A stretch of 33,935 bases of DNA from Bradyrhizobium sp. Ai1a-2. Its GTDB lineage: Bacteria > Pseudomonadota > Alphaproteobacteria > Rhizobiales > Xanthobacteraceae. Positions 1 through 7,382 of this stretch are shown in pieces (position 1 is the first letter of the stretch; the number at the start of each line of letters is the position of its first letter). Position numbers and translations under genes: made by a program. Under the pieces are notes generated by a model that saw nothing but the letters and a program-made list of their open reading frames with translations, did no database searches and was not told the origin of the DNA. The stretch lies in the NCBI RefSeq assembly GCF_000426245.1, contig NZ_AUEZ01000082.1:1-33935 (forward strand), in the 5' to 3' direction.

Positions 1-964
1 CACCCAGTTTCCGCGCGAGAGCGACCTTCGCGCGCTTCATGCCGCGCCGCCGGGCCACATCAAGGGCTCAGCGCTTGAGGCCGGAGAAGCGCGTTGCGCG
101 CGTCAGCATGATGTGAGCCGCCTCAAACAGCGCAGTCCGCACCATCGCGTCGCCAACCTTGCTGACGCCCCCATCCTGATCAGTCTCGCCGGACTGATAT
201 TTTTTCGGCGTCAGCCCAAAGTAGGGGCCAACGGCGCTTGACTTTCCAAAGCGTGTTGGATCATCCACGGCCGAACGGTAGGTCAGAGCGACCACCGCGC
301 CCACGCCAGGAGTCGACATCAATCGGCGGCAGATCTTGTCGGCGCGCGCGATCTTGAGCATCTCCCGATGAAGCTTCGTGAACTCGCTCCACAACGCCGC
401 CCGTGCCGCCAGCATCCCATCAATCACGATCGACAACATGGCGTGTCCGACGATCAATTCCCGAATGCGTACATCAAACCGGCCGCGGCTCACCTCACCC
501 ACCTTGAGCCCATAGCCGCGAAGAATGCCGCGAATGCTGAGCTCGACGTCGAGAAGCTTGCCCTGCAAAAGCTTGCGGCCAACCAACAGGGCGCGGGTAT
601 CCTGGGCCGGCGATGATTTGGCATGCACCGGGCGATACCAACCCATCCGCAAAAGTTGCGCGATGCCGCGCGCGTCCTTCCGGTCGGTCTTCACCGTCAT
701 CGCCGAGAGTGCCGCCTTCACATGCCGGGTCTCCAGCAAAACCACCTGACAGCCAGCCGCGGCAAGCGCGGTGGACAGTCACTGCGACAGCGGCCCCGCC
801 TCGAGCCCGATCCGCTCGATCGATAGGTTCAACTCGCCGAAATACTGGACAAGATATTCGGGTTCGCTGGCCAGCTTGACTCCCCGCACCACCTTGCCCG
901 TCCCGTCGACAATGCACACGCTACTCTCTTTCAGGGAGACGTCGATTCCGGCAAAATGCTCCAT
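1..964 (-). pseudogene. IS110-family transposase, interrupted by two in-frame stops and cut by the window edge
   Basis: The minus-strand frame opens at ATG 964, behind an AGGAGAGGAA-type ribosome site, with the family's N-terminus (MEHFAGIDVSLKESSV, the first Asp of the DEDD-type nuclease) and continues through the KTDRKDARGIAQLL block into the C-terminal STPGVGAVVALTYRSAVDD and GPYFGLTPKKYQSGE motifs of the transposase_20 domain. The frame is unbroken except for TGA at 779-781 (after GPLSQ) and TGA at 68-70 (after GLKR). Both sit where the family has Trp, and good family sequence resumes immediately after each stop in the same frame, so these look like point mutations TGG to TGA and not frameshifts. 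The last part of the C-terminus lies beyond position 1. A decayed copy is the simplest reading. The element ends were not identified. Confidence 0.9.
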
Positions 965-1086
965 GGCTGTTCCTCTCCTGATGCTTGAGGCCGATCGCTC
1001 GGACCTCGTTTTCAACCTCATCATTCTGAGGGACAGCTACCTACCCTGGTTACGCCCCGCGAAGGCCGGCCCATTACGGCGTCTAG

Positions 1087-1434
1087 GCCAGCCTGCCGCA
1101 TCGTTGTGGTGCAACGGCCGCGAACGCCCTCGGCGCCTTCATTGCGCGAAGGCCGGTGACCTGCGTACCTGTCTCGTTGGATCAGTACGGGCGCACCGCA
1201 GCGACGTGCTCGGTCGGCGGGATTGACCTCGCGGACTGGCTGGTTCGCAGCGGCTTCGTGCTCGATTGGCCGCGCTATTCCAACGGCAAATATGCCTCCG
1301 CTCAACGTGATGCCGAGAGAGCTGGGCGAGGCATCTGGGCTGGCAGCTTTGTCGAGCCATGGCTGTACCGGGTGTGCATTCGAGCCGGAGCCCGGTCAGC
1401 GGCCTGCTCGGACGACGCCAGCGTGCATCCGTGA
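1087..1434 (+). pseudogene. 5'-truncated thermonuclease-like (SNase family) gene fragment
   Basis: The open frame starts just after a TAG at 1084-1086 and reads ...CGATAANALGAFIARRPVTCVPV, then SLDQYGRTAATCSVGGIDLADWLVRSGFVLDW and YASAQRDAERAGRGIWAGSFVEPWLYR. This is the C-terminal half of the small secreted thermonuclease-like proteins common in rhizobia (the YGR, G-x-D-LA-x-W-LV and A-x-R-A-GRG-x-W motifs of the staphylococcal-nuclease fold). The N-terminal half, with the signal peptide and the first catalytic residues, is absent. GTG 1156 could serve as a start, but it would give a 92-residue product beginning inside the fold. The truncation lies next to the IS110 remnant, which suggests insertion or rearrangement destroyed the gene. 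Family assignment is fairly secure; loss of function is inferred. Confidence 0.7.
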
Positions 1435-2141
1435 CCCGGAGCCGTCGGGCCGCCATGCTCCGGCGTGCGCGTCGCAAGCTCAACGCGATTAACTTGGTCA
1501 CGTCGGTCTCCTGAAAGTTTCACGCGCAAATTTCTGGTGCCCTCCCGGCATCATCATCGCAGCCGCGATGCGAACCATGCCAAGGCGCGCCGCGGCTTTC
1601 GACCTCAAAACGGATGAAGCTTGCAGCGAGTTAATCTGCCTTATGAGAAAGATATTTGCAGGGGAGGACAGCGGGCCAGCCCCGCCAGCCCATATGCTGA
1701 AACCAGGGCCTATCGGGGCCCGGCTCCGCTATGAAGGCATCCGCGCCGTCGCTTACGATACCGAGCACTTTTCGTCGCGTCGCGTCACGATCCGCGAACT
1801 CACGCAGCTCCGCGCCCTCCGAAGGGCTTCGAGACAGACTTGGGGCTGCCGAAACCGATGGGGCACTAGACCAGGATATACGCCGGCAAACGCAACTGAG
1901 CCGATAAACGCTCTAATTGCGCGGACTCTTGGCCCAGACAATCTCGGCTTGAAAATGCCGAGAAACATGAACTGGAACAGCTGCGCGACCGACTTAGACG
2001 GTCGTTGGACCTTGTCTCCGAATGCCTTGATAGCTTCCGGGGAGGAGGCCACTGATATCAGTCGATCATTTGAACCATTGATGATGCGCGAGGTGCTTCG
2101 GCGATGTGAGAAGTAGAAGCACCATGAGCGTGGAAGCTATC
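1435..2141. other. Unrecognised accessory DNA, probably gene remnants
   Basis: An uninterrupted plus-strand frame runs 1568-2116 (182 codons, ATG start) but its product shows no motif I recognise and looks compositionally mixed. In another plus frame, around 1900-2050, a short amphipathic stretch (SRLENAEKHELEQLRDRLRR) looks like the end of a coiled-coil protein, and a related stretch (RDRLGAAETDGALDQDIRR) precedes it in a different frame. That pattern fits a frame-shifted remnant better than an intact gene. No convincing ribosome site precedes 1568. A minus-strand frame at 1753-2052 is equally unsupported. I do not assign a gene here. Confidence 0.3.
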
Positions 2142-2396
2142 CTATTCTGAGGATGAGCGGTCTCCACTTGCAAGAGGCATGTGACGATCGGTCGATCTTT
2201 GTTTCGCTCTCTTGAATCCAGCATCGCTATCGAGAAACGCCTCAAGCATGAACGGTATCAGCTCCGCGACTTCCTCCCGGCTACCATAAGTCTCCGTGTA
2301 GAAATCGGCATATTCGCGCAGCCGCTTGGCAAGACTCGGCGCCAACACAACATTCATTTTCACCGACGTCCGATCAGGTAGCTTCGCAAGCTTCAT
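2142..2396 (-). CDS. DUF2274 family protein, last gene of the trb operon
   Basis: This is an 84-residue protein (MKLAKLPDRTSVKMNVVLAPSLAKRLREYADFYTETYGSREEVAELIPFMLEAFLDSDAGFKRAKQ). The K-L-x-LPD start, the central helix ending YTETYG and the IPFMLEAFLxSDxGF block match the DUF2274 proteins found directly downstream of trbI in proteobacterial integrative elements. It starts 3 bp after the trbI stop, so it is very likely co-transcribed and perhaps translationally coupled. The shape suggests a small DNA-binding or regulatory protein of ribbon-helix-helix character, but the family has no established function that I can name. It closes the conjugation operon; no clear terminator was seen downstream. 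Confidence 0.85.
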   Translation of the reverse strand: MKLAKLPDRTSVKMNVVLAPSLAKRLREYADFYTETYGSREEVAELIPFMLEAFLDSDAGFKRAKQRSTDRHMPLASGDRSSSE

Positions 2397-2399
2397 CCC

Positions 2400-3689
2400 T
2401 CACCTGCCCTTCGCCACCGTCTGAACGTCCTGGTACGGCTTCAGTACTAGATCCTTCGAAACAATCACCCGTAACGGCCATCCGGGCCGCACCGTGATCG
2501 TCGGCTGTACATCGAGCTCACGCTCCACCAACCGCTGCCCGGCACGATTGGTCGTCTGCTGCGTGCTTTCCCGCAGCGCCTTGACGAGATCGCTCTCATC
2601 GTTGCCGATCGAAAGCTGGGTCCCGACCCCGATCAGGGTTGCCAGAGCGACGCCTTTGAGCAGTTGCCAGGTGTGAAAGTCCACCTCATCCTCAAGGCCA
2701 GCATAGCCGGCGACGTCGGTGGCCGGAAGGTTCTCGATCACGATCGAATTGCCATTCGGTAGGATGAGCCTTGTCCAAATCACCAGCGCCCGCTTCTGAC
2801 CGAATGCAACAACGCTGTCGTATTTGCCCACTAGCCGCGTCCCCTGGGGAATCAGGAGATGCTCACCAGTGACCGTATCGTAGACGTTCTCGGTAACTTG
2901 GCCGATGGTAGCGCCGGGCAAGTCCGAATTGAGCCCCGTAGCCAGACTAGCCGGAATGATCGATCCCGCCATGACCGCATAGGTGGACGGTGCAGGCACA
3001 AGAGCATGGGGATTGGTGGTCTCGGTGTCCGCCTTTGCTCCCACAAAGGCAAGCTTCCGCGCCTGAGATGAGGGAATGATCTCGCCAGAGCGGTCAACCA
3101 TTGCCCGTGCCGCCTGTGCCAACTCGGCGGCAGACGGAGATGAATCAGGAGCCGGCGGGCGGAAGATGGACGCCGAATTGGTCGCAACCTCGGCCGTGCT
3201 CGCCTGCTTCCTCCTCTCCTGCTTCTGCGAGAGGCGAAAGAACAACCCTGATTCCTTTGCCTGTTGGGCGATCCGCGCTTGCCTGATCCGCTCTGCCCGC
3301 TCGGCATCCTCTTCCGGATTGGTGCGGAAGCCGGTCTCAGGCGTTGCAGCCACCCCGGCCTTCTTCTCGTTCTCGGCAAAGGCTCGACCGACATCGCCAG
3401 GTGATGGTGGCCCGAGCCGCGGTACGGAGGGCGGCACGCCCTCATACGACTTGGGCAGCTTGTTCAACCCCTCAGCAGTCTGCTTCCGCTCGGTGTTGTA
3501 GAGCTCCGCCCGCTCCTCGCCCTTGAACAGGCGTGGCGGACGCAGCGCGACGATCGTCGCCCCGGCAATGAAGAGTGCGGCGACCGCGCAGCCGATCATC
3601 AAGGCTCGCCTGTTGAGGCGTCGGATCGGCCTCGGCCGTGCCCGCAGCTCCAGGGGCTCAGGCGGATCCTGTTCCGGCCGATCCGTCAT
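2400..3689 (-). CDS. trbI: Conjugal transfer protein TrbI (VirB10-like)
   Basis: TrbI is the VirB10-type scaffold of the type IV secretion channel, spanning inner membrane, periplasm and outer membrane. The 429-residue product has a short cytoplasmic N-terminus rich in Pro and Arg, one membrane segment at about residues 28-50 (ALMIGCAVAALFIAGATIVA), a charged periplasmic linker with Pro-rich and Gln/Glu-rich stretches, and the C-terminal VirB10 domain (IPQGTRLVGKYDSVVAFGQK, then the LPNG, the GYAGLEDEVDFHTWQLLKG segment and LIGVGTQLS). Length is normal. Its ATG at 3689 overlaps the trbG stop by 4 bp (ATGA), indicating translational coupling. No defect was seen. Confidence 0.95.
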   Translation of the reverse strand: MTDRPEQDPPEPLELRARPRPIRRLNRRALMIGCAVAALFIAGATIVALRPPRLFKGEERAELYNTERKQTAEGLNKLPKSYEGVPPSVPRLGPPSPGDVGRAFAENEKKAGVAATPETGFRTNPEEDAERAERIRQARIAQQAKESGLFFRLSQKQERRKQASTAEVATNSASIFRPPAPDSSPSAAELAQAARAMVDRSGEIIPSSQARKLAFVGAKADTETTNPHALVPAPSTYAVMAGSIIPASLATGLNSDLPGATIGQVTENVYDTVTGEHLLIPQGTRLVGKYDSVVAFGQKRALVIWTRLILPNGNSIVIENLPATDVAGYAGLEDEVDFHTWQLLKGVALATLIGVGTQLSIGNDESDLVKALRESTQQTTNRAGQRLVERELDVQPTITVRPGWPLRVIVSKDLVLKPYQDVQTVAKGR

Positions 3690-4711
3690 ACGGCGCTCCC
3701 GGTGCTGATGGCCTGCGACACCGGTCGCGCATCGAGACGGATGATCCGGACTGTGCGCTGCGGGCTCTCCCCCAGACGCAGTTCGGCGGCACCGAACATT
3801 CGGTCGACAATGTAGTAGGAGCCCCGAACTCGATAGTTCACGAGATTCGGGCGACCGTCGGCTCCCGCCACAAACAAAGGTGGCGCCTCCCCCTGAGACA
3901 GGCCGGTCGGCATCTGGATATAGACCTTGCGGCCGTCGTCAAAGGCGCGCAGCGGCCGCCATGGCGGATCGTCTCCCTCGATGCGATATCGGAAATTGAG
4001 ACTGTCGAGCCGCACCCCGCGGTCAGCGACCCGCTGCTCGTTCTCCTGGGCAGCCGCATTCTGCTTGTGAAGCGCGACAAGCGTATCGGTAGGATAAGTC
4101 CAGGAGATCGAGGCCATGTAGGTCTGCTTGGTCGAGACGAGCTCCAGGTGGTACGTGCGCCGATCGGTCAGGACCACAAGATTGGTTTGAATATCCGGCA
4201 GCGTGGGCTTGATCAGGATGTGGACCCGCCGGGTGTTCCCCCGCCCGCTCGCAGTATCGCCAACCACCCAACGCACCGTGTCGCCTGTGGAAACATCGAT
4301 CAGCTCTTCGCCGACCTGGAGCGCGACGGTCGAGACCTTCTCGGGGCTTGCGTAAAGGCGATAAAGTGCGCCCTCGGTCCAGGGGTAGACCTGGATGGCA
4401 TTGATGTATCCGGCCCGCGTCGGCTCCATCCGTGCCGCCTTGTTGGCCTTGGCGATCGCCTGCTCGGGCGGCAGCTTCTCCTCCTTCGTGCCCTTTGTCG
4501 GATAAGGCTTGAGCTGACCAGGCAGCGGTAGGATCTTTGGCGTTTCAACCACCTCGACCGGCTTTGGCGGCTCTGCCTCGGGGCTGGCCTGCTCAAATGT
4601 CATTTCGTCATAGGGTGCCTCAAGGTTGAGTCTGGTCGCGCATCCGCACAGCATCAGCGACAAGACAAGCACGCTGGCCGACGCGAGCTTCGTGGGGGCG
4701 GCGGATTTCAT
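3686..4711 (-). CDS. trbG: P-type conjugative transfer protein TrbG (VirB9-like)
   Basis: TrbG is the VirB9-type periplasmic protein that joins TrbI in the outer-membrane core of the mating channel. The chosen ATG at 4711 gives 341 residues and begins MKSAAPTKLASASVLVLSLMLCGCATR, a signal peptide with a lipobox-like LCG-C, although TrbG is not always a lipoprotein. A start 10 codons upstream is possible but weaker, because 4711 gives a precise ATGA overlap with the trbF stop. The C-terminal half carries the VirB9/CagX fold: VNVSTGDTVRW-like sequence (IDVSTGDTVRWVVGDTASG), HILIKPTLPDIQTNLVVLTDRRTYHLEL, then LNFRYRIEGDDPPWRPLRAFDDGRKVYIQMP. Pro/Lys-rich sequence follows the signal peptide. Confidence 0.95.
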   Translation of the reverse strand: MKSAAPTKLASASVLVLSLMLCGCATRLNLEAPYDEMTFEQASPEAEPPKPVEVVETPKILPLPGQLKPYPTKGTKEEKLPPEQAIAKANKAARMEPTRAGYINAIQVYPWTEGALYRLYASPEKVSTVALQVGEELIDVSTGDTVRWVVGDTASGRGNTRRVHILIKPTLPDIQTNLVVLTDRRTYHLELVSTKQTYMASISWTYPTDTLVALHKQNAAAQENEQRVADRGVRLDSLNFRYRIEGDDPPWRPLRAFDDGRKVYIQMPTGLSQGEAPPLFVAGADGRPNLVNYRVRGSYYIVDRMFGAAELRLGESPQRTVRIIRLDARPVSQAISTGSAV

Positions 4712-5412
4712 TTGGCGTCTCCGATGAGGTCGCGCGACCAATTGAGGGAATGAACGTAGAGCCCGAGGGGGTTCTTCCGCAGCGTCTCGGCATCAGTTGG
4801 CGGCTTGAGCACCGTGGTAATGAGACCAGTGAAGCGCTCGGTCTTCGCGATCGAGCCGTTCTCGTAGGTGTTTTCCTTCCAGCGAATCTCGAAACTGTCG
4901 CTGGAGGCGCGCACGACCGAGGTGACCTCGGCCGTCACCGTCTTGGACCCGATCTTTGCAAACGGGTCGGTTTCGCGCGCGTAGTCGTTCAAGGCCTGGG
5001 CGCCGCGGTCGGTCGTAAAGTCGTAGGCGCGCAGCCAGTTCGTCCGCACGATGACCGGGTCGATCGACAGCGAGCGGACGTTCTCGATGAAGCGCGCCAG
5101 AAAATGCGCGATCTGCGCGTCCGACGGCTGGTAGCCTTCGAGCGCAGGTCCGACCGCGCGGACCTCGCCGAGCCGATCGACCTCGACCACGTAGGGAACC
5201 ACGCCGGAGCGGGCGATCTGGGTCAGAATCGTCAGGCCGAGCACAGCGGACAGCCCGATGGCTGCCAGCGCTGCGAGCCGCCAGTTGCTGGCCTGAACAC
5301 GCGCGGAGCCTAACCGCTCGTCCCAGACCTGGGCCGCCCTCTGATAGGGCGTCACCGGCTCCGGCGTCTCACCGTACCGAACGGAGACGCGACGAAAGGG
5401 ATGGCCTGCCAT
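4708..5412 (-). CDS. trbF: Conjugal transfer protein TrbF (VirB8-like)
   Basis: TrbF is the VirB8-type inner-membrane nucleation factor of the type IV secretion system. The 234-residue protein has a cytoplasmic N-terminus (TPYQRAAQVWDERLGSARVQASNWR), one membrane segment at about residues 45-65 (LAALAAIGLSAVLGLTILTQI) and a periplasmic NTF2-like VirB8 domain (VVPYVVEVDRLGEVRAV, FIENVRSLSIDPVIVRTNWLRAYDF, then SFEIRWKENTYENGSIAKTERFTGLITTVLKPP). Size and motifs are typical. It follows trbL with a 3-bp gap and overlaps trbG by 4 bp. Confidence 0.95.
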   Translation of the reverse strand: MAGHPFRRVSVRYGETPEPVTPYQRAAQVWDERLGSARVQASNWRLAALAAIGLSAVLGLTILTQIARSGVVPYVVEVDRLGEVRAVGPALEGYQPSDAQIAHFLARFIENVRSLSIDPVIVRTNWLRAYDFTTDRGAQALNDYARETDPFAKIGSKTVTAEVTSVVRASSDSFEIRWKENTYENGSIAKTERFTGLITTVLKPPTDAETLRKNPLGLYVHSLNWSRDLIGDAK

Positions 5413-5415
5413 GTC

Positions 5416-6579
5416 TCAGTCCTCCCCAAGCTTCGGCCCCGAGGAATGGCCGCCCTTGTCGCCCTCTTTGAGCGTATGGGCCGCGAGCTGCGCCGCTTCT
5501 CTGACCTGGCGCCGCCGTGGTGCCGCTGATGTCCCCGCCGCTCCTGATGCAAGTCCGTCGCTTACCGAGCTCGCGCCGCCTGCGCTGGAGAGCTGCTCTG
5601 CCGCCACGGTACGGGCTGGACTGCCAGCAGATGAAGTCGCTCCACTGAGCGACGCCGCAGATCGAACCGCCGCCATCGATCCGCCGGCGGCCATGCGAAG
5701 TCCGCCCGCGGCAACCGCGCCGCCACCGATCACGACTGCCGCAGCGCCCGCCACCGTTCCGGCAGCCGCGCCGGCACCAAGCTGAGGCGCACCCGAGACA
5801 AGGCCCGCCGCAATTCCGGGCCCGAAGATGCCAAGCCCGAACAGCGACAGCGCCGCCAGTAGCAAGCTCATCGCCGAGGCGACATCGATCGGCCGCGTCA
5901 GGGTGCTGGAGAGCTGGCCGAAGATGGTCGAGCCGATGCCGATGATGATCGCAAGCACCATCACCTTCACGCCGGAGGCCACGACGTTGCCAAGCGTCTT
6001 CTCCGCCAGGAACGCGGTCTTCCCCCACAATGCAAACGGCACCAGAATGAAGCTCGCAAGCGTCGTCAGCTTGAACTCGATCAACGTGACGAAAAGCTGG
6101 ATCGAGAGCACAAAGAAGGCCAGCACGATCAGGATCCAGCAGAACAACAGGATCAGGATCGTCGGCAGGTTGGTCAGGACGTCAAAGCCTGTGAACTGAC
6201 TCGTCTCCTCCAGAAGCGGGTGCGCGGCGGTAAAGCCTGCGGAGGCGACAAAGCCCGGGCGCGCCAGGTCAGCCGCGGTCAAGCTTCCGCCCGACGCCTT
6301 CAGCCCGATGCTGGAGAACGAGTTGAAGATGATGTCGGCGAGGCTCTTGAAGTTGCCGATGATGAAGGCGAACGCCCCCACATAGAGCACCTTCTTCGCC
6401 AGCGTCACCAGGATCTGGTCATCGCCGCGCGCGCTCCAGGCGAACCCCGCGAGCGTCAGGTCGATCCCGATCAGGGTCGAACTTAAGAATGAGACATCGC
6501 CGGATAGGAGTCCAAAACCTGAATCGATGTAGCGCGAGAAGGTCTCAGTAAACCGATCAATGACGGAGAGATCAGCCAT
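5416..6579 (-). CDS. trbL: P-type conjugative transfer protein TrbL (VirB6-like)
   Basis: TrbL is a polytopic inner-membrane protein of the VirB6 class. The 387-residue product starts MADLSVIDRFTETFSRYIDSGFGLLSGDVSFLSSTLIGIDLTLAGFAWS, the typical family N-terminus, and has several hydrophobic segments (around residues 60-80, 130-165, 195-215 and 235-260, including LILLFCWILIVLAFFVLSIQ). The C-terminal ~130 residues are Ala/Gly/Ser-rich (AAGTVAGAAAVVIGGGAVAAGG), as is usual for TrbL tails. It lies 11 bp downstream of trbJ and 3 bp upstream of trbF. Confidence 0.93.
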   Translation of the reverse strand: MADLSVIDRFTETFSRYIDSGFGLLSGDVSFLSSTLIGIDLTLAGFAWSARGDDQILVTLAKKVLYVGAFAFIIGNFKSLADIIFNSFSSIGLKASGGSLTAADLARPGFVASAGFTAAHPLLEETSQFTGFDVLTNLPTILILLFCWILIVLAFFVLSIQLFVTLIEFKLTTLASFILVPFALWGKTAFLAEKTLGNVVASGVKVMVLAIIIGIGSTIFGQLSSTLTRPIDVASAMSLLLAALSLFGLGIFGPGIAAGLVSGAPQLGAGAAAGTVAGAAAVVIGGGAVAAGGLRMAAGGSMAAVRSAASLSGATSSAGSPARTVAAEQLSSAGGASSVSDGLASGAAGTSAAPRRRQVREAAQLAAHTLKEGDKGGHSSGPKLGED

Positions 6580-6590
6580 TGGATGCCCCT

Positions 6591-7346
6591 CTACTTACCG
6601 CCGGTGTAGGCATGGCCGTCGCCGATGAAGCGAACGAACCGCTCCTGCGCAGCCGCGACGGATGCCTGCTGCTCGGCGGCCCGCAACGTGTCGGCGCTTG
6701 CCTGGGTCAGGGACAGGGTCTGCGCCTGCAGGGCCTGTTTGAGCTGCAGGCCAAGCAATTCATTGGTTGACTGCTGGGCCTGCACCGATCCGCTTGCGAT
6801 TGACGAATTCGCCATCAACGTGCCCAGCGTCTGCCGGTCCTCATCGAGCGTGGACGCGATCGTTGCCTGGGTCACAAGCGACTGCTTCAATCCCTCATAG
6901 CTATTGTCCCAGCGCGCTGTCGCGTCCTGCACCATGCGATCCGAGGACGCGGCCGCCGTGTACTGCCGGGGATAAAACCGCCCAAAGTCGCTTTGGGATT
7001 TCTGAACGTCGAACGAAAGGCCTTTGGCCTGCGCGATCAGACCGTTCATGCGAGCGATCGTGCTCGTCAATTGACCTGCAACGCTCGACGGCAACCGCTG
7101 GAGATTACGGGCCTGGTTGATGAGCATCTGCGCCTCGTTTTCGAGGCTCCTGATCTGGTTGTTGATCTGATCGAGGGCCCGGGCGGCGCTGAGCAGGGTC
7201 TGGCTGTAGTTCCAGGGGTCGTAGACGATGGACTGGGCCCTGACCTGTGACATGCCTTGAACACCGACCGACAGCGACAAGGACAGAGCCATCGCAGCCC
7301 TGGACGGAACGAGCGGACGGAATCCGCAAAGACGAGATCGCAGCAT
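6591..7346 (-). CDS. trbJ: P-type conjugative transfer protein TrbJ (VirB5-like)
   Basis: TrbJ is a secreted minor-pilus or adhesin-like component of the VirB5 class. The 251-residue product has an N-terminal signal peptide with an Ala-rich core ending near VRAQSIVYD, followed by the conserved IVYDPWNYSQTLLSAARALDQINNQIRSLENEAQMLINQARNLQ helix and a largely alpha-helical, Gln/Ala-rich body. The ATG at 7346 has a GGAG about 7 bp upstream, supporting this start. It lies 36 bp after trbE. No separate trbK (entry-exclusion lipoprotein, often found between trbJ and trbL) is present; trbL follows 11 bp later. Confidence 0.93.
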   Translation of the reverse strand: MLRSRLCGFRPLVPSRAAMALSLSLSVGVQGMSQVRAQSIVYDPWNYSQTLLSAARALDQINNQIRSLENEAQMLINQARNLQRLPSSVAGQLTSTIARMNGLIAQAKGLSFDVQKSQSDFGRFYPRQYTAAASSDRMVQDATARWDNSYEGLKQSLVTQATIASTLDEDRQTLGTLMANSSIASGSVQAQQSTNELLGLQLKQALQAQTLSLTQASADTLRAAEQQASVAAAQERFVRFIGDGHAYTGGK

Positions 7347-7382
7347 TACTTGCTCCAGTGTCTGAAAGAGCTGAGTTGCGCG

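Noticed and set aside
1568..2116. 182-codon plus-strand open frame
   Set aside because: No recognisable motif, no clear ribosome site, and other frames in the same stretch contain protein-like fragments, so it is more likely remnant sequence.
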